Translations under genes and position numbers: made by a program
The notes under the pieces: generated by a model
Databases searched by the model: none
What the model saw: the letters and a program-made list of their open reading frames with translations, nothing else
Told to the model about the DNA's origin: nothing
DNA from: Cryptomeria japonica
Taxonomy: Eukaryota; Streptophyta; Pinopsida; Cupressales; Cupressaceae
Length of the DNA: 64,000 nucleotides
Direction of reading: 5' to 3'
Assembly (NCBI RefSeq): GCF_030272615.1
Contig: NC_081407.1
Span: 150,347,744 to 150,411,743 of the forward strand
Shown: positions 44,824-56,871 of the stretch, piece by piece
How positions within the stretch are numbered: position 1 is the first letter of the stretch
Layout of the letters: each line of letters opens with the position of its first letter

Positions 44824-46262
44824 GTCGTCCAATGCATGGAAAAGGCAAAAAAAATACAAAAAAATAAATAAAAAATACAAAAATACAAAAACAAATCAAA
44901 AAGTGCAATAAAACAAGTAGTGAAAACCTGGAAAAAGGTGATATTTGTGAGAGAATGGCTTCTCTATCTATCAGTGCTCATATCTTTGATCCATCTAGTC
45001 TCAGCTAATGGCCATCGCCCAAACACTTATTCACGTAGCATTATCTCGGACATACTTAGCATAGTCATTGTCCTTGATTATCCAAAAACAGTTATCCATA
45101 TCATATCCCACCATGGCTTGGTGATCAACGTATATATCCACATTGGCAAATATATGTGACTAGGGGCAACATTCCTCTCACTTTAACATTTCGACAACAA
45201 ACAACAAGGATCGCAACATACTAAGGAAACCATGTCAACAACTGCTCATTAGGCTAGAAAACAAGACCATTATCCAACTGTAAACTTTAACACACACATG
45301 ATGGATGATTTTCTGAATTATGAATCATTTACATATAGCATGAGGTTTTGACTATTTCGTATCTTAATTTTTGAATTATTAGATCTCCTGAGATACTCAA
45401 GGATGCATTGAGCTAGAGAAGCAACAAAGGAATCTAATATTTTTCTTTGTTTTTCTGTTTGTGAGGCGATCATTCGTACGGTGCAAATTTGTCTCAAGAC
45501 ATGATTGGAAACATATCATTGAAGACATTTTCCACTTTGCACATACAAATAGTTAACTCTTGTCTTTTTTACGCAAGCAACACTCAGGTCGTCTTGGTTG
45601 AATTATACCTCGACGCTTGTGTCATCTTGCAATATCAAAATCCATGTAAGTTATACTCAGGTCATTATGGTTCAATTATACCATGATGCTTGTATTAACT
45701 TCCAACATATCAAAAGATCAATGATGACAAAACATAGCACAAACAAGTGACTACACGGGAATGACAACAACAAGATCATATCATTTTGCATTTAGATGCA
45801 TATCATTTTAAATCTTGCATTTAGTTGCATATCATTTTAAATCTTGAATTTAGCTGCATGTCATATCATTTCATCTTGCATTAGTGGCACATCATTATCA
45901 TTATCATAAATCTCATTTTCAAGATACATTTCACATCATTATCATTATCATACATCTCATTTTCAAGAAACATCTCATAAATCAAAGTAATCAATGCAAT
46001 GCATCATCACATTCTCACTCATCATGAATCATACATTCACGTCATACTCAAAATCAAGAGCATTATTATCTAAGCATCAAATCATCCTCATAGACTCTCA
46101 TATTGAAGCATAATGCATATCATAAATCATCATCAATAATACATCACATGTGGATCAAAAAAAATTAGTGCTATATATATCTCTCCAAAATGGTCGAAAT
46201 GTACAAGGGATATCATGTTTGTCAAAATACAACAAAGTGATCAAAAACAACAGAGGCAGGTC
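44824..46262. other. Non-coding stretch between integrase and the antisense PMD, with short tandem repeats
   Basis: No credible ORF. A/T-rich after 44850. Diverged direct repeats of about 29 bp (TATCATTTTAAATCTTGCAT type) at about 45775-45860 are followed by repeated CATCATTATCATTATCATA and CTCATTTTCAAGA phrases to about 46000. It probably belongs to the 3' part of G3. Confidence 0.5.
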
Positions 46263-46264
46263 TC

Positions 46265-47964
46265 TCAGGTATGACTATCTTCTGAGGCTGATGGTCTAGC
46301 AGTAGATGTCCCAGCTCCTGAATCTCCACCAGGTGGATCACGTCGGGAAGGCCTCGTAACTCCCCTACTCTCTATCCTCGTATGACTACGGTCAGATTGA
46401 CTGGACGCCACTAGAGCATTGCTAGGAGTTTTATGATCTCTAGGGACCACCTCCTCGTATAAACGCCTATAATGCTCAGCCTCCTTGGCCGAGTATTGTA
46501 TCTCTCTTAGCGTATCCTGCATTGGGGCACCAGTCATCGCCCTCTCCAATCTATTAGCAAGATCCTCTGCCTGACCCCGATGCTCTCTCTCTGTATCCCT
46601 CTCTACGATAACCTGCGTAATCGGGCGCAGCTGTGCTAATACCTATGCCTGCAACTTTTGCACCGTGACCTGTAGCACTCTAATCTGTGAATCTTGTCGA
46701 TGGGTGGGTACCCTAATCTAAACGCGTACCTGTGTCATGGTCCCACCCACACCTATCCCTTTCTGAGGCATTGGTGGAGGTAGAACATCAGATCTCGTCC
46801 TCTGGGTAGGTCACCTATCATCCTCTATATTGCCCATCACAGCTAACATCGCACCTACCCTACCAACCCCACTAGCACCAAGAACGACACCTCCTCCAAA
46901 TCCTCCACCTCCTCTCCCTCTATCTAATCCACCTCATCTCCCCCAATCTCCACCACTATCAAATCCTTCACCACATCCTCCTCCACCATCTCCACCTCCC
47001 TCTCCTACCTCCGCTCTCTCCTCATCTCTCCGTCTGACTCCTCCTCGCCCCTTGGCTTCTCATCCTCATCATCATCAAAAGTAGGTAGCATCTTTGCCGG
47101 ATCAGATATACGTGCCACTGCATGTGCCATGAAGTAAGCCGAAAACTCCTCTGTCATCCTTGCATCCACAACCCCAACCCCATAATCCCAGATCTGCCCT
47201 GCCAGCGTCATATACTCCTCAACTGCTGCTACGTTATCCTAAGTGGGTCCCCACTCTAGCACATCATATCATCGCGAGCATATAAACAGGCTTCCTATGG
47301 CATCCCCTGTTGTCTACCATACTGTCATTGAACACGATTGTGCAAGAATCACTCAATAATAAAGAGCATCCACCCGATCAGATACCTCAACATATATACA
47401 TGGGGCATCTCTAGCTCGTGCTCTGCCCACACCTTGAAATCCATATACGGTCTCCAAATGACTATATCGATATCATCCAATGCCCTCCACCAATGCTCTA
47501 GTTTGCCTAGCATACACTAGACAACTACACCTGTATACCCATTAACATAAGCCCGACCAACTGGCCTATCCCTGTCTGCAAGCAGTCTCGACACGGGAAT
47601 ATGTTCCCAGCCCACACCTGTAACAATGTCACCCCAACTGATAAACTGCTATATCCCAGATATACCACCTGGTGGAGCTCTCTATATAGATGGGCCAACA
47701 TACATGACCCCCATGCAAACCTGCGTCCCTGCGTCACCATGTCCTCCAACACCAATCCCCATCCCACAGCTAGTCCCTTTGACCTACGATCGGGACACAA
47801 AAATCCACCAATGAAACCTGCTAATACAAATGGCAGTGGAGCGTAACCAAAATCCAAAAACTCCTACCAGGGAATCTCATACCCATTGATATGATCATCC
47901 TAGAAGATACGATAGAGAGCCTTTGTCCCACCCTCCTCAGTCTGTTCATACGGCAACAGGGCTT
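46265..47964 (-). pseudogene. Antisense plant mobile domain (PMD) reading frame, main part
   Basis: On the minus strand, PYEQTEEGGTKALYRIF near 47900-47950 leads into DFGYAPLPFVLAGFIGGFL and LEDMVTQGRRFAWGSCMLAH (47525-47857), typical of the PMD / aminotransferase-like domain (PF10536) of plants. Further pieces are LAGQIWDYGVGVVDARMTEE at 47005-47211 with an acidic tail (FDDDEDEKPRGEEESDGE), then a predicted coiled coil (TLREIQYSAKEAEHYRRLYE) at 46265-46549 ending at a stop. Frameshifts and stops break it. PMD occurs in host proteins such as MAIN and MAIL1 and in transposon-borne copies. Here it lies antisense and downstream of a gypsy integrase, which favours a transposon-borne copy. The N-terminus is at 52714-52880, beyond a 4.75-kb insertion. 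Confidence 0.82.
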
Positions 47965-50067
47965 TGTTGGTGTATGTTTTATCATATACCAAACATTAGA
48001 GTAAAATACCCAAGGATACTCTATCCTCTCTTGAAAAACCACCACTTATGCTAAGGTCGCAAGAAGACTATTTGGTGATTCCAAGGTTTCTTTGGTCAGG
48101 TCTTGACGTGTGGATAAGCTCAATGGGTGTTGTGATATGCTGGTATTACACAAAGGGACTTATGCTTGGCTCGTTCAATTCACAATGGAGGTTTATCATT
48201 TGTGGGTTTTGGATTGTGGACTTCAAGAAAACTGAAAAGGAGATATGGTTTAGAAATTCTAATCTATTCCTAAGAATTCAAGAGACGGTAAAAGACTGGG
48301 TGAAACTAATAACAACACTTTGTTTCGCCACACTTAGGACAACTACGCAAAGCATGTGCAATCTTCTAAGGTTGTGTTCAAGATTTTCACACTTACAAAT
48401 AACACCAATAATTGAACAATATTACTCAAAGTAGAAGTTAAGCATCTACATCAAAAGCTCAGGCTAACTTTACATATCGAGTGAAATCATCCATCCAACA
48501 AAAGTATGGGCAAAATTTTTCACCAATATAAACTATCAAATCCTTCATTCTTCTAACATACATGAAATAAAATCTAAACTATGATGAGGGATAAGAACCA
48601 TGCCAACTCCAAATTAAAAGACGTAATCACCATCAATTCAAACAATGCATTACTTATTACTTTGGCAATTGTATGCAACAATTGTTTATCTCAACATGTT
48701 TTGCAACATGCTCCCATGATTTACAAATGAGGGGTGAGTTCAACTTATAGGCTCCCCAATTACAATTAAATGGCCATGATTGATTTCTAATCAACGACCG
48801 AGATTAAAACAACCTAACCCTAATTAGGGTTTCCTAAAATAGATCAAATATCCGCCAGATGAGAGATAAGTGGCACAAGAAGATATCTTTTAGGATTGCA
48901 CCCCCTTCTTCTACTGAGAGGTAGTGTGTTCAATGAACCTGGACATGTTGACTTGAATTCCCTAATTTGTGTCGAAAAAACTTGTCTGTATGGAAATTTG
49001 TCTAGAATACTCTTCTTGCCGCCAATTTATGTTGCACGTGGGAGCTTGTCTTTGACTCTTCAAAAGTGAAATCCTTCAAGAAATCTGGAATTTCTTTCCA
49101 TACTTTCGCCGGGTCTGGAGACTTTTCTTTCTTCATGCCTAGAGACTCTTTCAGGTTCCTTGAATTTGGAGAAGAATTTGATTCGTCTCCTCTTTATTTT
49201 ATTTTGTGTTCTTCTTCTTTCTTCATGTTTCCTATCCAACATTTAGTCAAAATTTGATTCTTTTGGTTGTGGAAAATTCCACACTTAGCCATTTTTCATG
49301 TATCAAACCTTTATCCACCCGTTCGTTTGATTGACCCTTGATTTCATGTGCTTGTCAAATTTATTTTCATGCTCGATTGCTGGTCTGATTTCATGTGAAT
49401 TTGTCAAAAATTGTCTTTCCTCATGGCATGCCAGCTTGATGGTCTTCTTGTCTAATGGATCAAATTTGAGGTCCCTGATCCGACATCTTCACATATTTCA
49501 TTTATGCCTTGGACAAATTCGTGTCTGAGTTTGATCAACTTGCTTGGACAATTTTTTAGTCTTGTCTTATGTCCTGACTGTGAATGTGCCAATTTATGTT
49601 TTCTCCCTCTTAGGCTATCTTAAACCAGGAACTTGAATGTGTCTGACATATTAAGGTTTGTATCTTGGAACAAATTTGTGTCAGTCTTTATGTCATGGCA
49701 TGCTTCATGTCAATTAGCTTGTCCTCGGACTTGGAATATTCTTGGACAATCATCCTTCATTTTTTTATGGATCAGAAAAGTTTGGACAGTCACATGTCCT
49801 CTTGTCTTTGGCACATTTCGGAATTATAATCAGACAATTTGTCTTGCTCTTTGTCATGTCATCTTGGCAGGCTTCCGAAGTATGATCGGACAAATTGTCT
49901 TCCAATCTGTCAGGCCATCTTGTTCTTGGAAAGAAAAAATTTATGCTTTGGATTGTTTGGCATGCTCGAAGGTTTTCCTCTTGGCAGGGCAAAGTTCACA
50001 TATCCTTGGACAATTTTTTATTTGCTCAAATTTTGTGCTTAGTTTCTTCTTTAGACAAAATCTTTGG

Positions 50068-50387
50068 ACATGTCTTATTCCTCAGCAAATTTTGGATGAC
50101 TTTCTTCCTTGGATATGAAAGGGCGAACTTTCCACATATTTGGACAGATTTTGGTTGATGCTTCACTTCAAACTTAGAAGGTTATCACATGTATATCGGA
50201 TATAAACAATCTTCCTCTCCCAAGGAGACATGTCTTATTCCTCAGCAAATTTTGGATGACTTTCTTCCTTGGATATGAAAGGGCGGACTTTCCACATCTT
50301 TGGACAAATTTTGGTTGATGCTTCACTTCAAACTTGGAAGGTTATCACATGTATATCGGATATAAACAATCTTCCTCTTCCAAGGAG
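50068..50387. repeat. 160-bp tandem duplication
   Basis: Two nearly identical units, 50068-50227 and 50228-50387, each beginning ACATGTCTTATTCCTC. A handful of differences, so a fairly recent duplication inside the solo-LTR-like sequence. Confidence 0.9.
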
Positions 50388-51642
50388 GGTTTGGAAATGA
50401 TTAAAACTTCCTTGTTGACCATGATAGCAGCAGTTTGACAATGTGAATTTAGATTACTTTTTTTTTTACAGGGCAGAATTTATTCTTCCTCAGGCAAGTC
50501 CACTTTCAATTTGTTGTCTTGGAGGATCTTGGATGAATTTTATTTTTTGGTAGATTTGAAAGATATCTGAGAAACCTATGTGCAGATTTGAATTCTTTTC
50601 CCAAGGTAGATTCAAGGATGACCAATGGTGAAATCAGAATTTTATCAACAAACCTTGGTGATGGCGAACTTGAACCTTTTGAATGTCCCTTTCAAACCCT
50701 TGGACCTGCTTTATTCTTCCTTTTGGAGATGTTCAAGGTAGAATTTTCTCCTTCAAACTCTTATCAATGGCGAATTTAAGGAGAATATCGAACTTATTTT
50801 ATCCAAACCCTTGATTTTGCTTTATTTCTCATCCAAATTCTTCTGAAAATTTGATAACCTAGTTAGATTTTGGAGCTGCTTCCTCTAAAGAAGTTGAATT
50901 TTTTTTTCTTCAAACCCTTGAATTTATTTTACTTCTATAAAGGTAATCTGATAATATGATCAAATTTTGGCATAAATCTAATAATATTTATGCCTGAGAG
51001 TTGTTCACTTTGATTTTCAAACCTGTAGACATGGCAGATTTTGAAGTTGGATAATCTAATCATGCATTGAAGCTACTAGCTTCTCTCAACTTTGGCAAAT
51101 TTTGACAGAGTTTTGATGCTTCCTTCTTTTCTATACAAACTTCTTCTTGGCAAACAGAGTATTAATGAATGGGCATCATGTCTTTATAGCTTCTTTGCAA
51201 TTTCTAGAAGCTTTGTGTTTTATTCTATCTTTAGAAAATTGAAACCCTTTGCCTTCTTCTAGAAGGAAGCTTGGAAGATTCTCAAAAATTAGAAAGTTTT
51301 ATTGTTTCATCCTCCCTCTAAGAAGTTGGAATTTATCCTTAGAAGCTTCCATCATGTTTTCGAAAGTTCTATTTGTTTTAAATCTCCTTCTAGAAATTCG
51401 AATTTGAGGAAGGCATGCCACAATTTATTTATTTTTTATTTTTATTTTTATTTTATTTTTTTTATTTTTTTTGGTAATTGACTTTAATTTACAAGTCATC
51501 TTACTTGCCATTTTTAATTCTCTTGGAATGCCATATCATCTTTTATTGCCAACTAGGAATTTTTTTTATTTTTTTTATGTCATCTTCAAGTGGGCCCTAC
51601 ATTCTTTCTCAAGCTTTGACGAATATTTCACATCTTCCTTAT

Positions 51643-51771
51643 GCCATGTTTTTAAAGTGGACTTGGAAAGAATTTTTTTGCTTGTGCCATGTTTTTAAAG
51701 TGGACTTGGAAAGAATTTCTAGCTTGTGCCATGTTTTTTAAAGTGGACTTGGAAAGAATTTCTAGCTTGGA
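51643..51771. repeat. 43-bp tandem repeat, three units
   Basis: Units starting at about 51643, 51686 and 51728, each GCCATGTTTTTAAAGTGGAC followed by TTGGAAAGAATTT. Inside the solo-LTR-like sequence. Confidence 0.9.
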
Positions 51772-52110
51772 CATGAGGTGCACTTTAAAAATTGTTAGAC
51801 ATTTTTGGTGCATGAATAAGCTTAACCTTAGGAAGGAGTTAAGTAACCCTTGCCATGAGTTAGTTAACCCTCGATAGGAGTTTAATATTTGTCGGACAAT
51901 TTTTCTTGGACAATTTTTAAATTGATCCTACTCAAATTTCTTCCACATTTTAACTGATCGTCTGCCATTCTACCCTTGAACCTTATTGAACTTGTCTGCC
52001 ATTTTTTTTCTTCAACCTAGATGAAATTTTTGATGTGCCATTCCACTTGCCTTCTTTTGATGTGGTCAATAGTGTTCATGCCATGTTCATACCTTGCTGG
52101 TTCATCTGGA

Positions 52111-52450
52111 CAAAAACCCTAATCTGGATTTCCATTTTGCTTTTTGCACTTGGAGACCTCATTTTTGAAATCTCAGAACATGGGTAGGAATAATTGGGCA
52201 TAGGGATCAAAACCCTAATCTTAGAAAAAAGGAAAAAATTTAAACCCTTGCTTTTTACACTTAGAAGCAAAAAAATTTGAATCTCGAGACATGGGTAGGA
52301 TCAAAATGACCTAAAGAACAAAACCCTAATCTCAGAAAAAAGCAAAATTTTCAAAGCCCTGCTTTTTTTTTTTATCTAGAGGCGAGATTTTCAAATTCTG
52401 ACAAAATGGGTAGTAATAAAATAGCTTAAAGAACAAAACCCAGATGTCAG
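52111..52450. repeat. Diverged tandem repeat, about 95-115 bp units
   Basis: AAACCCTAATCT or a close variant recurs at about 52115, 52210, 52321 and 52436. Between copies are GCTTTTT, then a purine-rich block and ACATGGGTAGGA. Diverged but clear in the first three units. Confidence 0.7.
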
Positions 52451-52713
52451 TTTTAAAAAAGCAACAACAAAAAAAATTAAAAATAGCAGGTTTTCAGAAA
52501 TTGCTGAAAGCAATTGTGATTTTCCTTCAGACCTTATGAACTCTTTGGCAGAATTCAAATTCAATTTTGAGCATAAATTCTCAAAAACTCTAACTCCTCA
52601 TTGTAAAAAGACTGGTGATTAGCATATGCGATGCCAAAATAAAACCCTAAAAAGCAAAAAAAAAAGGGGGGTCCCCATTTGCAATGGGGCGATGTGTGAA
52701 ATAGGTCACAACA

Positions 52714-52880
52714 GGCTCCAACCACAAGAATCCACAAAATTCGATAACAGTCATCTGGTGTGACTATCATCTCGTCCGTAGCCAAGTGAAAGGTATTTGT
52801 ATCACTATACCACCTCTCTGTCAATGTTGTCAATCAACCCCGGTTAATGATATACCAAGGCATGTCTAGTAAAGAGGACA
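52714..52880 (-). pseudogene. Antisense PMD reading frame, N-terminal part
   Basis: On the minus strand: DMPWYIINRG, a stop where a Leu codon is expected, then LTTLTERWYSDTNTFHLATD and CYRILWILVVGA, the conserved N-terminal start of PMD proteins (a 'L...L.ERW...T.TFHL..GE...T..D' pattern). The frame continues across the 47965-52713 insertion into 47964. It meets copia C3 gag sequence at about 52865-52895. Confidence 0.78.
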
Positions 52881-52889
52881 ACCCACATC

Positions 52890-53902
52890 TCTCAATATCA
52901 TCTACTATCGGTAAGCTACATGCTTTTGAGTTGACTAATTTTGATAATAGTGGGTCTTCGGTAAACAAAGTTGACTCTCCATTAAGTTCTTTTCATCTTG
53001 ATGAATCTAATGATTATAATGATAGAATGTATAAGTATTCTGAAGGAAATCACAATGGAGCAAGTGAGAGATTTCATAAAAACATGGAAGAAGTACATAA
53101 ACTACATGAGGAAATCAAAAAGCAAGAAGAGTTTGAAGCATTATAGTATAAAGGAAAGTTACCTTTGAAATGTTTTAACTCTGATTAAATTGGACATATG
53201 GCTTCAAACTGTCCTGACAAAGAATCTAGTGAAAAGAGAGAATACCGAGATGACAGACAAAAAGACTACCAATACAGAGGGCACCGAGACTTCAGAAGGA
53301 GAGATAGAAAGACATGCCTAGTAGCTGATGAGGAATCCAATGATGATAAATCTGATGGGACTGAGACAGAGGAAGTTGTATATGTGGCTATTAAAGATGG
53401 ATCAGATGAAGAAAGGTATGAAGAAAAAGCCTTAATATCACACATAAATAACAATGATTCTTGGATCATAGATAGTGGATGCTCACATCACATGACAGGT
53501 GATAAACACAAGTTTGTTAAATTAGAAGATTATGATGGAGGTTATGTAAGATTTGGTAATGATGCACTATGTCCTGTGAAAGGTAAAGGATCTATCACAC
53601 TTCTTGACAATGCTAAATGTGATGATGTATATTGGGTTGAAGGTCTGAAATACAATTTGTTGAGTGTAGCACAACTAAACAATACAGGATACCGAATAGA
53701 ATTTCATAAAGGAACTATCAAAGTTCATGACAAACATGGAAAGTTGGCTTCTACCGAGACTCAAACAAGAGGTAATACGTTTCATCTTGACTCAACTCGG
53801 AACAATTGTCTATATGCAAAAATAGAAGACACTTGGTTATGGCATAAAAGGTTTTGTCATGTAAATTTTGATAACCTGATCAAAATAAGTAAGAAGCACT
53901 GA
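52890..53902 (+). pseudogene. C3 gag C-terminus, zinc knuckle, protease and pre-integrase
   Basis: Gag end with IGKLHAFELTNFDN near 52905. A Glu/Lys-rich helix follows, and then stops near 53144 and 53186. The knuckle (CFNSD, stop, IGHMASNC) at about 53170-53215 has its second Cys replaced by Ser. A charged linker follows. The protease active site IIDSGCSHHMTGDK is intact near 53464-53505. VEGLKYNLLSVAQL follows at 53638-53680 and the pre-integrase HKRFCHVNFDNL near 53840. It ends at a TGA at 53900, in frame with the integrase part downstream. Confidence 0.88.
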
Positions 53903-54711
53903 GTAAGAGGTCTACCGAGCTTGGCAAAACCTGAGAATGCAATATGTCAAGGATGCCAGATGGGTAAGATGACAAAATCAAGCTTTACAAGTAAGTCTTA
54001 CACTTCGAAAGGAATTTTAGATCTTGTACACACTGATCTTTGTGGTCCTATGAAAGTTCAAAGTTATTATGGTGATAAATACTTCATATTATTTGTGGAT
54101 GATTACTCAAGGATGATGTCAGTTATGTTTTTAAAAGAGAAATCAGAAGTCTTTCAAATGTTCAAATGGTATAAGGAAAGAGTTGAAAATGAAATAGGAA
54201 GACAGTTGAAATGTCTAAGATTTGATAGAGGAGGAGAGTTCATTTCAGATGAATTTAACTTATTTTGCAATGATCATGGTATAAAGAGACAAGTGTCTAC
54301 ACCGAGAACACCACAACAAAATGGGATACCTGAAAGAAGAAATAGATCAATTGTAGATTGTGCCAGAACCTTGATGATAGAAAAGAGAGTACCTCAAATA
54401 TTTTGGAGAGAATCAATAAGCACTGCAGTTTACACCCTGAACCGAGTACAACTAAAGAAAGGAACTATGAAGACACCCTATGAAATCTGGTATGACAAGA
54501 AACCAAATGTAAGTTATTTTAAAATATTTGGAAGTAGATGTTATGTTCACAAAGATGACAGAAATGGAAAATTTGATCAAAAAAGAAAGGAAGGAACATT
54601 TCTTGGTTATTCCTCTAGGAGTAAAGCATTTAAATGTCTGATCAAATCATCTAACAAAATAGTGGAAAGTTCAAATGTGAAAATTTATGAATTTGTAGAA
54701 AAGGAATGATG
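53903..54711 (+). pseudogene. C3 integrase
   Basis: Same frame as the protease part, separated only by the stop at 53900. Zinc-binding CQGCQMGKMTKSSF near 53945; LVHTDLCGPM with the first Asp near 54028; CLRFDRGGEF near 54213 (Ser changed to Phe before the catalytic Asp); QNGIPERRNRS with the Glu near 54332; C-terminal GTFLGYSSRSKAFKC. The frame ends at 54709. A one-base loss near 54700-54715 puts the rest of pol in another frame. Confidence 0.88.
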
Positions 54712-56502
54712 AAGGAAACTCCAAAGAACCAGAAGATTATGAAGAGTTTGTATATGTACAACCAAGAAGTCTAACCAAGAAAGCCGATGAAGATAATACT
54801 TAGTTACCGAGTGATGAAGAAGATCATACAAAGCCTACCGAGCCTATATTAGCAAAATATGTCAGAAGAAATCATGACTCAAATCAGATTATAGGAGATA
54901 AGGATGCTCCAGTGATGACAAGGAACAAATTGAGACAGAACACATGTCTGATAGCCGAGTTTGAACAAAGGATAGTAAAAGAGGCATTAAGCAATGAAGA
55001 TTGGGTGAATGCTATGAGAGAAGAGATTGAACAAATCAAGAAAAATGAAACATGGACACTGGTCCCAAGACCAAAAGAGAAAAATGTAATCGGTACAAAG
55101 TGGATTTTCAGAAATAAGCTAAATGAAAAAGGTGAGGTCATTCGGAATAAAGCAAGACTAGTTTGCAAAGGTTATGCTCAAGAAGAAGGAATAGACTATG
55201 GTGAGACTTTTGCACCTGTGGCAAGAATTGAAGGAGTGAGAACATTGTTGGCATATGCTCCTTACAAAAATTTCAAGGTATATCAAATGGATGTTAAATC
55301 TGCATTTTTGAATGGTGTACCAAAAGAAGAAGTCTATATTGAACAGCCTGAAGGATTTATTGAAGAGAAGAATAAAAATCAGGTATGTAAGTTGAACAAC
55401 GCTTTATATGGCCTAAAGTAAGCACCCAGAGCATGGTATGAAAGGTTGCACTCTTACTTAATCAAGATTGGATTTATGAGAACTAGCAAAAACAACAACA
55501 TGTATATGAAGAATGATGAGGATAATGGAATATTGATTTCAGCCATATTTGTTGATGATATTATTTTTTGTGGCAATGATTCTTTATGCAAGAACTTTGG
55601 AAATGAAATGTGCAAAGAATTTGAGATGTCATTAATCGGTGAAATAAAGTATTTTATAGGTTTACAGATACTGCAAATGAAAAATGGGATTTTCATTACT
55701 CAATCCAAGTATATAAAAAAAATCTTGAAGATATTTGGAATGGAGGATTCTAAACCTGTAAGTACTCCTATGACTACTAATTGTAAACTATCAAAGAATG
55801 ATGAATCTACATCTATTGATGAGACACTTTACCGATCTATGATTGGAAAGTTGCAATATGTAGTTCACAGCGGGCCTGATATAGCACATGCAGTAGGTAT
55901 AGCTGCAAGATTTTCTACAGATCCCAAAGAAACCCATATGACAGCAATCAAGAGAATTTTCAGATACTTGAGAGGCACTGAAGATTATGGTTTACTATAT
56001 AAAAAGAGGAATGATTTTGACGTAAAAGTCTATACTGATGCTGATTGGGCAAGAAATATTGATGACAGGAAAAGCACAACCGATGGAGCTTTCTTTTTGG
56101 GAGAAAGACTAGTGAGTTGGCTTAGCAAGAAATAAGGATGCATTTCACAGTCAACAGCTGAAGCTGAATATATCGCTGCAGCATTGAATTGTACCAATAT
56201 AGCATGGATCAAACAATTGTTGGAAGGTATGAATGAGACAATTACTAAGCCAGTAACTATATTTTGTAATAATAAAAGTGCTATTAACATTTCAAAGAAT
56301 CTGGTAATGCACTCTAAGACAAAGCATATCTCTATAAAGTATCATTATCTAAGAGAAGAAGTTCAAGAAAAAAAAATATGTGCTGGAGTATGTTAGCACA
56401 AAGGAACAAATAGTAGACATCTTCACAAAACCACTGCCAAGAAACACTTTTGAGTATCTCAAAAGTAAGTTAGGGGTCCTACCCCTATCTAGTGCTCACT
56501 GA
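54712..56502 (+). pseudogene. C3 reverse transcriptase and RNase H
   Basis: Copia RT (RVT_2) with [18 protein letters not shown] near 55003, [20 protein letters not shown] near 55287, a stop at 55419 (GLK then APRAWY; CAA to TAA), FVDDIIFCG near 55547, and MEDSKPVSTPMTTNCKLS. RNase H has YTDADWARNIDDRKSTTDG near 56032, a stop at 56133, STAEAEYIAAALNC near 56150, and the tail with FCNNKSAINISKN. An indel in the A-run near 56370 shifts the last part, which ends DIFTKPLPRNTFEYL and a stop near 56500. Confidence 0.88.
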
Positions 56503-56871
56503 CAAAGTTCGATGAAAGCATCAATTCTATGACTCTACAGAATACTATTTGCGAGTTGATGTTGATTTACACACTTTAGAAGGTCGTCTAAAGTTGTGCA
56601 GGAAATAGTGAATGAAGACAAGAAGCCCTGACCAAGACTAAGATAATACATTTGTATATGTTTTAACAAGCAAGGATATTACTTCAAGGGGAATTCATCA
56701 TGAATTAGTTTTACTTTTGGCATTGTTGTCAAAGGGGGAGAAGACTAATGACAGGGGGAGAAGATCACAGGAGAAGTTTACAGCTCAAGGATAACAGGAG
56801 AAGAAAAATAATAGTCTAAATCAATTGGAATAAGTCAAGTTGGTATTGCCATCAATGCCAAAGGGGGAGAT
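56503..56871 (+). other. C3 post-pol region with repeated PPT-like sites
   Basis: Non-coding. AAAGGGGGAGAA near 56729, ACAGGGGGAGAA near 56751 and the PPT AAAGGGGGAGAT at 56860-56871 touching the LTR. ATTGTTGTCAA and ATCAATGCCAA precede the first and last. Confidence 0.75.

Larger units (their letters stand above)
47965..52713 (-). mobile_element. 4.75-kb solo-LTR-like insertion inside the PMD frame
   Basis: On the minus strand it starts TGTTGTGACC and ends CACCAACA, so both ends are TG...CA. Flanking bases are GGCTT (47960-47964) and GGCTC (52714-52718), a 5-bp duplication with one change. Joining the flanks restores the PMD frame through GA/LLPYEQ, which independently fixes both ends. There is no gag, pol or second LTR inside. 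The start has an inverted CCCCATTTGCAATGGGG-type motif (plus strand 52673-52689). Best read as a solo LTR of a long-LTR element; a non-coding large element is the alternative. Confidence 0.75.

Noticed and set aside
46830-47084. Proline-rich 84-codon ORF on the plus strand
   Set aside because: It is the complement of the acidic/charged tail of the antisense PMD, which has clear homology-type motifs on the other strand.
47965-50158. Several 60-160-codon ORFs in the solo-LTR-like sequence (e.g. 48048-48434, 49633-50118)
   Set aside because: No recognisable domain, skewed composition and no start context. They look like chance frames in non-coding LTR sequence.
46265-52880. PMD as an active host gene with an intron at 47965-52713
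   Set aside because: The interruption starts and ends with LTR-type TG...CA and is flanked by a 5-bp duplication, and both PMD parts contain stops and shifts. An insertion into a decayed frame fits better than an intron.
53900-53902. Programmed stop-codon readthrough between C3 protease and integrase
   Set aside because: Other stops occur in the same frame at 53144 and 53186, and frameshifts follow. C1 and C4 have their stops at different sites, so simple decay explains it.
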